From assembly GCA_030692905.1 (NCBI GenBank), contig JAUYBT010000130.1, positions 1-5,860 of the forward strand: DNA of 5,860 nucleotides, in the 5' to 3' direction. The DNA is from Bacteroidales bacterium (GTDB lineage: Bacteria; Bacteroidota; Bacteroidia; Bacteroidales; VadinHA17). This document shows, piece by piece, positions 1 through 5,860 of the stretch. Under the pieces are notes generated by a model. The model did not search any database. It saw nothing but the letters and a program-made list of their open reading frames with translations, and was not told the origin of the DNA. Made by a program: the position numbers and the translations under genes. Positions within the stretch are counted from its first letter, which is position 1; each line of letters starts with the position of its first letter.

Positions 1-960
1 CACAAATGAGAAATCTTTCGGAAGAATTGAGATAAGTATCTGATCCTCTTTTTTAATGAAAACCGGGATTATCTTTTTCAGAGTTGCATCAGCTTTGATA
101 ATAGTCCCTTTTTCACCGGGTACAAAAAATGATCGCACATGAAGCGGGATATTCTTGTTATGAAGTGGTTTAATGGTCTTCGGGTGAATTACTTTTGCAC
201 CTGAAAAAGTCATTTCAACAGCCTCCTTATAAGATATTTCATCAAGTTTCTGAGCATCCGGGAACCATTTCGGATCGGCATTCAGGATACCCGGCACATC
301 TTTCCAGACCACAACACTTTCAGCATCAAGCATGTTTGCAAGGATGGCTGCCGTATAGTCTGATCCTTCTCTGCCAAGTGTTGTTGTCTGTCCGGTAACT
401 GTTCCTCCTATAAAACCCTGGGTAACATAAATCCTCTTCGTTTTAAAATTAAAAATGCCTCGTATTCTTTTGGTGCTTTCACTCCATAATATGTTTGCAT
501 CCCTGAACCTGTCATCGGTTAGAAGGTTCCCCCTGATATCAAGCCACTCTACTTCTGAAAAATTTAATTTCAGATATTCAGCAACAATAATTGTTGACCA
601 GATTTCCCCATACGAAACAACCTGGTCATACTCAAAATCATAAGCCGCTCTCTTTTCAGATAGTAGATATTCTCTAAGTCTGGCAAAAGAGATATATATT
701 TTACCTGCTGCAGTTTTTTTATCAGTAAAAAGTTCTGAAATTACTGATTGATGGTATTTATATATTTCCTCCAGCAAGCTCTTATAAACATTATCGCCTG
801 TTAACCAGGCTTTAAGAACTTTCTCAAGAGCATTTGTTGTCTTTCCGAAAGCAGAAACGACAACCACCAGATTTTCTGACTCCAGCGAAACAATTTTAGC
901 GAGATTCCTTATCCCTGGAGCATCTTTTACCGATGCACCTCCAAACTTATAAACCTTCAT
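1..960 (-). CDS. Aspartokinase (aspartate kinase), monofunctional type, 3' end missing
   Basis: Phosphorylates L-aspartate to 4-aspartyl phosphate with ATP, the first step to lysine, threonine, methionine and diaminopimelate in the cytoplasm. The frame is open on the minus strand from ATG at 960-958 to the window edge, giving 320 codons and no stop. Visible amino acid kinase motifs are KFGGASV (5-11), VVVVSAFGKTTN (32-43), SYGE (116-119), DIRG (141-144), TTTLGREGSD (192-201), WKDVPGILNADP (219-230) and SYKEAVEMTFSGAKVIHP (243-260). From about 300 the sequence (VFIKKEDQILISIL) looks like the first strand of an ACT regulatory domain, so roughly 100 or more residues are probably missing. Two positions depart from the commonest family pattern: Ala9 where KFGGTS is usual, and Glu197 where GRGGSD is usual. 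I recall both from other Bacteroidota enzymes, so they probably mark a subfamily. Feedback specificity and any C-terminal fusion, such as homoserine dehydrogenase, cannot be judged. No symbol is given because lysC, thrA and paralogues cannot be separated here. Confidence 0.93.
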   Translation of the reverse strand, partial: MKVYKFGGASVKDAPGIRNLAKIVSLESENLVVVVSAFGKTTNALEKVLKAWLTGDNVYKSLLEEIYKYHQSVISELFTDKKTAAGKIYISFARLREYLLSEKRAAYDFEYDQVVSYGEIWSTIIVAEYLKLNFSEVEWLDIRGNLLTDDRFRDANILWSESTKRIRGIFNFKTKRIYVTQGFIGGTVTGQTTTLGREGSDYTAAILANMLDAESVVVWKDVPGILNADPKWFPDAQKLDEISYKEAVEMTFSGAKVIHPKTIKPLHNKNIPLHVRSFFVPGEKGTIIKADATLKKIIPVFIKKEDQILISILPKDFSFV

Positions 961-976
961 GGATTCCAATTTGCTC

Positions 977-1007
977 TAAAATTAACATTTCTGCCATACA
1001 ATTCAAT
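977..1007 (-). promoter_or_regulatory. Candidate Bacteroidota-type promoter of the aspartokinase gene
   Basis: On the minus strand TAATTTTA (984-977) matches the -7 consensus TAnnTTTG at all but the last base. It is preceded, after 19 bases, by ATTG (1007-1004), a three-of-four match to the -33 consensus TTTG. The -7 box ends 16 bases before the ATG, so transcription would begin about 10 bases upstream of the start codon. There is no Shine-Dalgarno sequence. Found by pattern only, in an AT-rich stretch where chance matches are possible. Confidence 0.4.
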
Positions 1008-1043
1008 TCCATAGGGAAACATCTCTTTTAAGATTCATTTTAG

Positions 1044-1051
1044 TAAATTTG
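1044..1051 (+). promoter_or_regulatory. Candidate -7 promoter box of mfd
   Basis: TAAATTTG exactly fits the Bacteroidota -7 consensus TAnnTTTG and ends 17 bases before the mfd ATG. No convincing TTTG-like -33 element lies at the usual distance upstream (about 1018-1026), so this half of the promoter is weak or absent. The predicted leader would be about 10 bases, and no purine-rich ribosome binding site precedes the ATG. Confidence 0.4.
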
Positions 1052-1068
1052 CCGGCACGCTCCTACAA

Positions 1069-4000
1069 ATGAAAGAAAACCAAATAACTGGTCACTATAA
1101 CACCCATTCTGTACTCCCGGCTCTGATTGAAACAATATATGCAGACAAGACCGGAAATATTCGTATTGAAGGACTTTCAGGCTCATCAAAGGCGATGGTT
1201 CTGTCGCTCGTTTTCCATAAAACACAAACCACCCATGTCGTAATAATTCCGGAAAAAGAGGATGCTGCCTATTTTTATAACGACCTGATTTCTCTTGTTG
1301 GCGAAGATTCTGTTTTCTTTTTTCCATCGACATACAAACGGTCAGTTCAGTATGAGCAGACCGAGCCGGCAAATATTGTCCTTCGCACCGAAGTACTTAA
1401 TCATCTTGCCTCAGGAAAAAGAAAAGGGATTGTTGTTACCTACCCCGAGTCGGTTATGGAAAAAGTGGTGAGCAGGAAAAACCTGAAAAAGAACACTTTC
1501 AACATAAGTAATGGAGACAAGATCTCGTTGGAGTTCCTGGAGGAGATGCTTCATGAATACAATTTTGTAAGGACTGATTTTGTTTATGAACCCGGGCAGT
1601 ATTCAATAAGAGGAAGCATAGCAGACGTTTTTTCTTACTCGGCCGATTTGCCCTACCGTATCGACTTTTTTGGCGAAGAAGTCGAAACAATAAGATCGTT
1701 TAATACTGATGATCAGTTGTCTGTGAGTATTCACAAGCAGATATCCATTATACCTAACATCCAGGATATATCAATTGAGGAGATCAATGATTCCTTTACC
1801 GACTTTTTACCCCCCTCCTCGCTGATATGGATTGAAGATGCAGATTATATTAAGGAAAAGATCAATAATATCTTCTTTCAGACTACACAAAGGGAAGAAT
1901 CGGGTCAGATATCCGACAAGAAAGAGATTGTGATGACAGGGAATCAGTTTATAGAGCATTGCAAAAAATTCAGGATGCTCGAGTTCGGAAGGCAAAGCAT
2001 GTTTGAACCTGAAGCCAGATTTGAATTCCGTACTGAAACCCAACCCGTTTTCAATAAAAATTTTGAATTACTTTCCGGTAAACTTCTTTCGAATGATGCT
2101 GATGGTTACGTTACATATATCATTTCCGAGAGCGAGTCGCAGATTGAGAGACTCAGGGATATCTTTGCAGAGATTAATCCTGATGTACACTTTACCCCGC
2201 TTTTACTGAATCTGCACAACGGATTCACTGATCATGATCTGAAGATTTCGATATATACTGATCACCAGATATTTGACAGGTATCATAAATTCAGGATAAG
2301 AGGATACTTTACAAGAAAAGAGAGTATTTCGGTAAAAGAGCTAACAGGACTTAATCCGGGAGATTATGTTGTACACATCGATCATGGTATCGGTAAGTTT
2401 GGCGGACTGGAGAAGATTGAGGTCAACGGGAAGATTCAGGAGGCTATAAAGTTGGTTTACAGGGATAATGACATCCTTTATGTAGGTATTCACTCTCTTC
2501 ATCGAATATCCAAATATAAGGGGAAAGATAATTCTGAACCAAAAATATACAAGCTTGGTTCGGGTGCATGGCAAAAGCTGAAGCAGAATACAAAAACGAG
2601 AGTAAAAGATATTGCAAAAGATCTGATCCATCTTTATGCAAAAAGGATGGACTCTCCGGGATTTTCTTTTTCACCCGATTCATATCTTCAGCGCGAACTT
2701 GAAGCTTCATTTATTTATGAGGATACTCCCGATCAGTTGACTGCGTCAGTAGCCGTTAAAGAAGATATGGAAGCAGCTCACCCTATGGAACGCCTGGTAT
2801 GTGGTGATGTAGGTTTCGGTAAAACTGAAATAGCCATAAGAGCTGCATTTAAATCGGCTTCCGACAGCAAACAAACAGCTGTGCTTGTACCTACAACGAT
2901 CCTTGCTCTTCAGCACTATAAAACATTTTCATCTCGACTCAAAGGATTTCCATGTAATATTGAATATATAAGCCGGCATAAAAAAGCCGTTGATCAAAAA
3001 AAGATCCTCTCACAACTGTCTGAAGGAAAGATAGATATAATTATAGGCACCCATAAGCTTGTTGGACAGGATGTTAAGTTCAAAGATCTGGGACTTCTGA
3101 TAATCGATGAAGAACAAAGGTTTGGCGTTTCTGTAAAAGAGAAACTTAAGAAGATTAAAGCAAACGTCGACACGCTTACTCTTACAGCTACTCCTATTCC
3201 CCGCACATTGCAGTTCTCGCTGATGGGAGCCCGCGACCTTTCTATTATCAACACGCCTCCTCCCAACAGGATGCCGATAGTAACTGAATTATACGGTTTT
3301 AACGAGGAGATAATAAAAGAAGGTATTGAATATGAGGTCTCAAGAAACGGACAGGTATTTTTTATTCATAACAGAGTTGACAATATCAAACAGATACAAG
3401 CTCAGATCAATCGCATATGTCCCAATGTTAAAACAGCAATTGTACACGGGAAGATGGATGGCATTCATATCGAAAATGTGATGTACGATTTCATCCAGGG
3501 CGATTATGATGTGCTGCTGGCGACCACTATAATCGAATCGGGACTTGATATTCCTAATGCCAATACTATTTTCATAAATGATGCTCACCACTTTGGTCTC
3601 TCAGAATTGCATCAGCTCAGGGGAAGAGTCGGACGCTCGAATAAAAAAGCCTTTTGTTATCTGCTGGCTCCTCCTTTGAGCACGCTCACACACGAGGCAC
3701 GACGCAGACTTAAGGCAATTGAAGAGTTTTCGGAACTCGGTAGCGGGTTCAATATAGCAATGCAGGATCTTGATATCAGAGGCTCCGGAAACCTGCTCGG
3801 AGGAGAACAGAGCGGATTTATTGCTGATGTAGGATTTGAGACCTATCAGCGGATATTAAATGAAGCTCTGATCGAATTGAGAGAGTCTGAGTTCAGAGAA
3901 CCCTCAACCGATGGAGAGAAGGTTGCAGTACCGATAAAAACGGGACATGAAAAACCATATGTGTCCGATTTTCAAATCGATACCGATCTTGAAATTATGT

Positions 4001-4431
4001 TCCCCGATGAATATATCTCAAATATTTCGGAAAGGATAAGGTTATATAAAGAGCTGAATGAGATTGATACAGATGAAGCATTAATATTGTTTGAGAAGAA
4101 ACTTATTGACAGGTTTGGGAATATTCCTGCCCCGGCAGAAGCTCTCCTCGATATTGTAAGAATCAAATGGATCGCTGTAAAACTTGGAATCGAAAAAATC
4201 CTGTTAAAGAATAACCTGCTCATTGCCAACTTCGTTTCGGATCATAACTCACAGTTTTATCGTAGCGCGCTTTTCGTTTCGATAATGAACTATGTAAACA
4301 GAAAACAAAGGCAGATGAATATGAAACAAAAAGCATCAAAGCTTAGCCTTACAGTCTCTGATGTGAAATCGGTTAAATCTGCAATTAAACTACTTAATGA
4401 CATTTTGGAACAACACAATCTTTCTCTTTAG
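1069..4431 (+). CDS. mfd: Transcription-repair coupling factor Mfd (TRCF), complete
   Basis: A DNA translocase that binds stalled RNA polymerase, pushes it off the lesion and recruits UvrA for nucleotide excision repair. The 1120 residues are close to the family norm (E. coli Mfd has 1148), and all modules are present in order. The UvrB-like N-terminal module includes GLSGSSKA (35-42), a decayed Walker A, and YEPGQYSIRGSIADVF (173-188) in the UvrA-contacting region. The RNA polymerase interaction (CarD-like) domain starts near LNPGDYVVHIDHGIGKF (428-444) and includes LYV (470-472). The RecG-like motor has GDVGFGKTE (579-587, Walker A), PTTILA (608-613), GTHKL (660-664), DEEQ (680-683), TATPIPRT (706-713), TTIIESGLDIPNAN (819-832) and QLRGRVGR (849-856). 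The translocation motif follows (about 885-925, with DLDIRGSGNLLGGEQSG), then the C-terminal autoinhibitory domain (about 965-1100). The ATG at 1069 is the only good start, since an in-frame stop lies at 1012-1014 with no other ATG between. No frameshift or missing catalytic residue was seen. Confidence 0.98.
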   Translation: MKENQITGHYNTHSVLPALIETIYADKTGNIRIEGLSGSSKAMVLSLVFHKTQTTHVVIIPEKEDAAYFYNDLISLVGEDSVFFFPSTYKRSVQYEQTEPANIVLRTEVLNHLASGKRKGIVVTYPESVMEKVVSRKNLKKNTFNISNGDKISLEFLEEMLHEYNFVRTDFVYEPGQYSIRGSIADVFSYSADLPYRIDFFGEEVETIRSFNTDDQLSVSIHKQISIIPNIQDISIEEINDSFTDFLPPSSLIWIEDADYIKEKINNIFFQTTQREESGQISDKKEIVMTGNQFIEHCKKFRMLEFGRQSMFEPEARFEFRTETQPVFNKNFELLSGKLLSNDADGYVTYIISESESQIERLRDIFAEINPDVHFTPLLLNLHNGFTDHDLKISIYTDHQIFDRYHKFRIRGYFTRKESISVKELTGLNPGDYVVHIDHGIGKFGGLEKIEVNGKIQEAIKLVYRDNDILYVGIHSLHRISKYKGKDNSEPKIYKLGSGAWQKLKQNTKTRVKDIAKDLIHLYAKRMDSPGFSFSPDSYLQRELEASFIYEDTPDQLTASVAVKEDMEAAHPMERLVCGDVGFGKTEIAIRAAFKSASDSKQTAVLVPTTILALQHYKTFSSRLKGFPCNIEYISRHKKAVDQKKILSQLSEGKIDIIIGTHKLVGQDVKFKDLGLLIIDEEQRFGVSVKEKLKKIKANVDTLTLTATPIPRTLQFSLMGARDLSIINTPPPNRMPIVTELYGFNEEIIKEGIEYEVSRNGQVFFIHNRVDNIKQIQAQINRICPNVKTAIVHGKMDGIHIENVMYDFIQGDYDVLLATTIIESGLDIPNANTIFINDAHHFGLSELHQLRGRVGRSNKKAFCYLLAPPLSTLTHEARRRLKAIEEFSELGSGFNIAMQDLDIRGSGNLLGGEQSGFIADVGFETYQRILNEALIELRESEFREPSTDGEKVAVPIKTGHEKPYVSDFQIDTDLEIMFPDEYISNISERIRLYKELNEIDTDEALILFEKKLIDRFGNIPAPAEALLDIVRIKWIAVKLGIEKILLKNNLLIANFVSDHNSQFYRSALFVSIMNYVNRKQRQMNMKQKASKLSLTVSDVKSVKSAIKLLNDILEQHNLSL

Positions 4432-4436
4432 ATTTT

Positions 4437-4490
4437 GGGCTAAAGCCCCTGGATGCGGTGGCTTCTGAACCGTTGGCTGAAGCCAACGGT
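4437..4490 (+). repeat. Left hairpin unit of the BIME-like element
   Basis: The small hairpin is GGGCTAAAGCCC at 4437-4448: four G/C pairs and loop TAAA, or five pairs with a two-base loop. The linker 4449-4468 follows. The large hairpin occupies 4469-4490: nine perfect pairs, stem ACCGTTGGC (4469-4477) with GCCAACGGT (4482-4490), around loop TGAA (4478-4481). The linker sequence TGGCTTC (4459-4465) can instead pair with GAAGCCA (4479-4485), which would exclude the large hairpin. Confidence 0.75.
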
Positions 4491-4536
4491 AATTGATTGT
4501 TATTCAGATAGTATAGATACATAATATGTTTTAATT

Positions 4537-4591
4537 ACCGTCAGTTTCAACCGACGGTAAGAGAGTTCCTTCCCCGATAGGACTTTAGTCC
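4537..4591 (-). repeat. Right hairpin unit of the BIME-like element, inverted
   Basis: Read on the minus strand this repeats the plan of the left unit. The small hairpin is GGACTAAAGTCC (4591-4580), the linker is 19 bases (4579-4561 plus flank), and the large hairpin is CCGTCGGTTGAAACTGACGG (4557-4538) with loop TGAA. Outer bases pair further, TTACCGTC (4535-4542) with GACGGTAA (4553-4560). One stem position is A-C mismatched on the plus strand but becomes a G-T (G-U) wobble on the minus strand, so the fold is best in the orientation that matches the left unit. Confidence 0.7.
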
Positions 4592-4603
4592 CACATAACT
4601 AAA

Positions 4604-4635
4604 TTTTAATTCTTAAAACTGCTTTATTACCTTTG
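4604..4635 (+). promoter_or_regulatory. Promoter of coaX, Bacteroidota type
   Basis: TACCTTTG (4628-4635) is an exact match to the -7 consensus TAnnTTTG and ends 16 bases before the coaX ATG. The -33 position about 19 bases upstream holds a T-rich TTTTA (4604-4608), a partial match to TTTG. Transcription would start near 4642, giving a leader of about 10 A-rich bases without a Shine-Dalgarno sequence, as is usual in this phylum. A small AT dyad, TTTTAA (4604-4609) with TTAAAA (4613-4618), overlaps the -33 area and could be an operator or coincidence. Confidence 0.55.
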
Positions 4636-4651
4636 TACAATAAAAAAAACC

Positions 4652-5374
4652 ATGAATCTGATCGTTGACATTGGTAATACCAGTACAAAACTGGCAGTTT
4701 ATAAGGACCGTGAAAAACTTTCTGTTTCCCGAATCAATGAGTTAAGTTGCGAGGAGCTGGAAAAAGAGTTGTCGGATTTTAAGATAAAAAGGGCTATTGT
4801 TTCATCCGTGAAAAAGTTACCCCCGTTCATAGCCGATCTATTCTTTACCAACATTCCATTTGTTCATGTTCTTTCGTATAAATCCAAACTTCCTTTCAAA
4901 ATTGAATATGAAACCCCTGAGACACTTGGACCCGACAGGATAGCCGCGGCAGCCGGGGCATTCAGTCTTTTTCCCGGTTCAGAAATCCTTGTTATTGATG
5001 CTGGTACTGCCATTACATTTGATTTTCTCTCGGCCGATATTTATAAAGGCGGAAATATTTCACCGGGATTAACGATGAGATTCAAGGCGCTAAACAAATT
5101 TACCGGAAGATTACCACTGGTTTCGCCAATTGATAATTATACATCCCCGGGGCGAAATACTACCGATGCAATAACGGCCGGTGTGATTACGGGGGTCACA
5201 TATGAAATAAATGAGTATATTCGCACGTTTGAGAAAAAGCACACTGATTTTAAAATAATACTAACAGGCGGCGACAGCGGATACCTTAAAGACAAAATCA
5301 ATCATCAACTCACATATATGCCTGATATTGTGATTGATGGTTTAAATTATATTTTAGAATACAATGCGACATAA
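4652..5374 (+). CDS. coaX: Type III pantothenate kinase (CoaX)
   Basis: Phosphorylates pantothenate to 4'-phosphopantothenate with ATP, the first committed step of coenzyme A synthesis in the cytoplasm. Type III enzymes belong to the ASKHA fold. They are known to need a monovalent cation and to be insensitive to CoA feedback, unlike type I. Visible motifs are DIGNTSTK (6-13, phosphate-binding loop), TLGPDRIAAAAGA (91-103, with Asp95 and Arg96 of the conserved GxDR), VIDAGTAITFD (114-124, the second phosphate motif), GGNISPGL (133-140), TAGVITG (175-181) and LTGGDS (204-209). At 240 residues it is complete but slightly shorter than many homologues (about 250-260). The ATG at 4652 puts DIGNT at residue 6, as expected for the family. 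It has its own promoter and shares 11 bases with the next gene. A Baf-type transcription factor, once annotated in this family, is unlikely given the full set of kinase motifs. Confidence 0.96.
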   Translation: MNLIVDIGNTSTKLAVYKDREKLSVSRINELSCEELEKELSDFKIKRAIVSSVKKLPPFIADLFFTNIPFVHVLSYKSKLPFKIEYETPETLGPDRIAAAAGAFSLFPGSEILVIDAGTAITFDFLSADIYKGGNISPGLTMRFKALNKFTGRLPLVSPIDNYTSPGRNTTDAITAGVITGVTYEINEYIRTFEKKHTDFKIILTGGDSGYLKDKINHQLTYMPDIVIDGLNYILEYNAT

Positions 5375-5860
5375 ACTAATAATAGTCATTTTCATATCTC
5401 TGTTTTCTTTTGCATTTACGGCTACCGGTCAGAAACTTGTCAATTCCCCTTATTCAAGGTTCAATATTGGTACTCTGGAACCTGCAGGATCGTTCAGAAG
5501 TCTTGGTATGGGAGGTATTGGAACGTCATTGAGAGATAACAGCTCAATTTATTTTTCAAATCCGGCATCGTACAGTAGTCTTGATACAAACTCATTTGTT
5601 TTTGATTTTGGTCTTGATTATAGCATTAATATCCTCTCCGATGGGGTCTCAAGTTTTTCTTCGGATGATATGAATTTTGATCATCTCCTCCTGGGATTTC
5701 CTGTAGCAAAAGGATGGGGAGTTGCAGCGGGCATTGTACCATTAAGTAATGGTTATTATAAATTGTCTGAATCAGTTCTGAAGAATGATCCGGAATATGA
5801 TCCGATTGTGGGAGAATATTCCTCATATCATGCGGGAGATGGAGGGTTTACCAATTTTTT
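5364..5860 (+). CDS. Secreted outer-membrane beta-barrel-type protein of Bacteroidota, 3' end missing
   Basis: Exact function unknown. The frame starts at ATG 5364, 11 bases inside the end of coaX in a different frame, and is open for 165 codons to the window edge. It begins with a clear Sec signal peptide: RHK, then a hydrophobic stretch LIIVIFISLFSFAF (5-18), with cleavage probably around Ala20-Gly22. There is no lipobox cysteine. The mature start, NSPYSRFNIG (27-36) then RSLGMGG (45-51), SLRDNSS (55-61) and NPASYSSLD (66-74), is one I recognise from outer-membrane proteins found beside coaX in Bacteroidota, distantly like PorV/FadL-type barrels. The alternating hydrophobic and polar stretches after it (FVFDFGLDYSI, 78-88; LLLGFPVAKGWGVAAGIVPL, 108-127) fit beta strands. 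The overlap implies co-transcription and probably translational coupling with coaX. In relatives I recall a TPR protein and LptC further downstream, which would put it in an envelope-assembly cluster, but this cannot be seen here. Confidence 0.8.
   Translation, partial: MRHKLIIVIFISLFSFAFTATGQKLVNSPYSRFNIGTLEPAGSFRSLGMGGIGTSLRDNSSIYFSNPASYSSLDTNSFVFDFGLDYSINILSDGVSSFSSDDMNFDHLLLGFPVAKGWGVAAGIVPLSNGYYKLSESVLKNDPEYDPIVGEYSSYHAGDGGFTNF

Larger units (their letters stand above)
4437..4592. repeat. BIME-like intergenic element: two inverted hairpin units around an AT-rich core
   Basis: This fills most of the mfd/coaX spacer, starting five bases after the mfd stop codon. Reading inward from each end, on opposite strands, one meets a small hairpin with stem GGNC/GNCC and loop TAAA, a 19-20 base linker, then a large hairpin with ACCG...CGGT ends and loop TGAA, followed by AATT. 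The centre (4491-4534) is AT-rich. The paired inverted layout and the compensatory differences between units resemble a BIME built from REP sequences. The position between two co-oriented genes suggests it may also help end or stabilise the mfd transcript, but no T-run follows either large hairpin, so it is not a standard intrinsic terminator. Calling it a REP-type repeat is inference: other copies in the genome cannot be seen from here. Confidence 0.65.

Noticed and set aside
195..643. Two short plus-strand open frames (195-398 and 455-643)
   Set aside because: They lie antisense to the clear aspartokinase coding sequence, have no recognisable domain or start signal, and are explained as shadows of it.
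1040..1372. Minus-strand open frame of 110 codons overlapping the start of mfd
   Set aside because: It is antisense to mfd codons that encode a conserved module, and its product has low-complexity, unrecognisable composition. No promoter box lies ahead of it.
2341..4229. Several minus-strand open frames of 83-96 codons inside mfd
   Set aside because: They are antisense shadows of highly conserved motor and RNA polymerase-binding motifs.
4437..4592. CRISPR array
   Set aside because: There are only two units, in opposite orientation, each an imperfect hairpin with a linker. There are no direct repeats with regular spacers and no cas genes.
4437..4592. Riboswitch or standard intrinsic terminator upstream of coaX
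   Set aside because: The hairpins lie upstream of the coaX -7 box, so they would not be in the coaX leader. No T-run follows the strong hairpins, and the inverted two-unit symmetry fits a repeat element better.
4437..4592. Insertion sequence or MITE with target-site duplication
   Set aside because: No transposase frame is present, and I could not find a convincing direct duplication flanking the element. The ends are small hairpins rather than simple terminal inverted repeats.
5626..5826. Minus-strand open frame of 66 codons near the right edge
   Set aside because: It is antisense to the outer-membrane protein gene, which has a signal peptide and family-like motifs. The antisense product has neither.

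Overview
The window looks like a chromosomal housekeeping segment from a member of the Bacteroidota, probably from or near the Bacteroidales. Three observations support this. There are no Shine-Dalgarno sequences ahead of the genes. Start codons are preceded by boxes resembling the Bacteroidota sigma factor -7 consensus TAnnTTTG, and the box ahead of coaX is an exact match. The last gene encodes an outer-membrane protein with an N-terminus (SPYSRF...RSLGMGG...NPASYSSLD) that I recognise as characteristic of this phylum. Genus and species cannot be named from the sequence.

Layout: 1-960 (minus strand) is the first 320 codons of a monofunctional aspartokinase, which runs off the left edge before its ACT domains are complete. 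A 108-base divergent intergenic region (961-1068) follows. The plus strand then carries a complete mfd, the transcription-repair coupling factor (1069-4431, 1120 aa). Next is a 220-base spacer (4432-4651) whose first three quarters is an unusual array of four hairpins in mirror symmetry, and whose last part is the coaX promoter. A complete type III pantothenate kinase gene, coaX (4652-5374, 240 aa), overlaps by 11 bases the start of a secreted outer-membrane beta-barrel-type protein (from 5364), which runs off the right edge.

The genes do not form one pathway. Aspartokinase opens the aspartate-family amino acid pathway, Mfd couples stalled RNA polymerase to nucleotide excision repair, and CoaX begins coenzyme A synthesis. 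Only coaX and the outer-membrane protein gene look like one transcription unit. The mfd/coaX spacer separates two units.

The most noteworthy feature is the spacer element at 4437-4592. It consists of two inverted copies of a unit made of a small GGNCTAAAGNCC hairpin, a spacer of about 20 bases, and a larger hairpin with a TGAA loop. The two copies differ by paired, compensatory substitutions that preserve the stems. It resembles a BIME, a pair of REP sequences of the kind linked to RAYT (IS200/IS605-like) transposases in other bacteria, but no transposase lies in this window. I do not see a new defence, mobile or metabolic system here.
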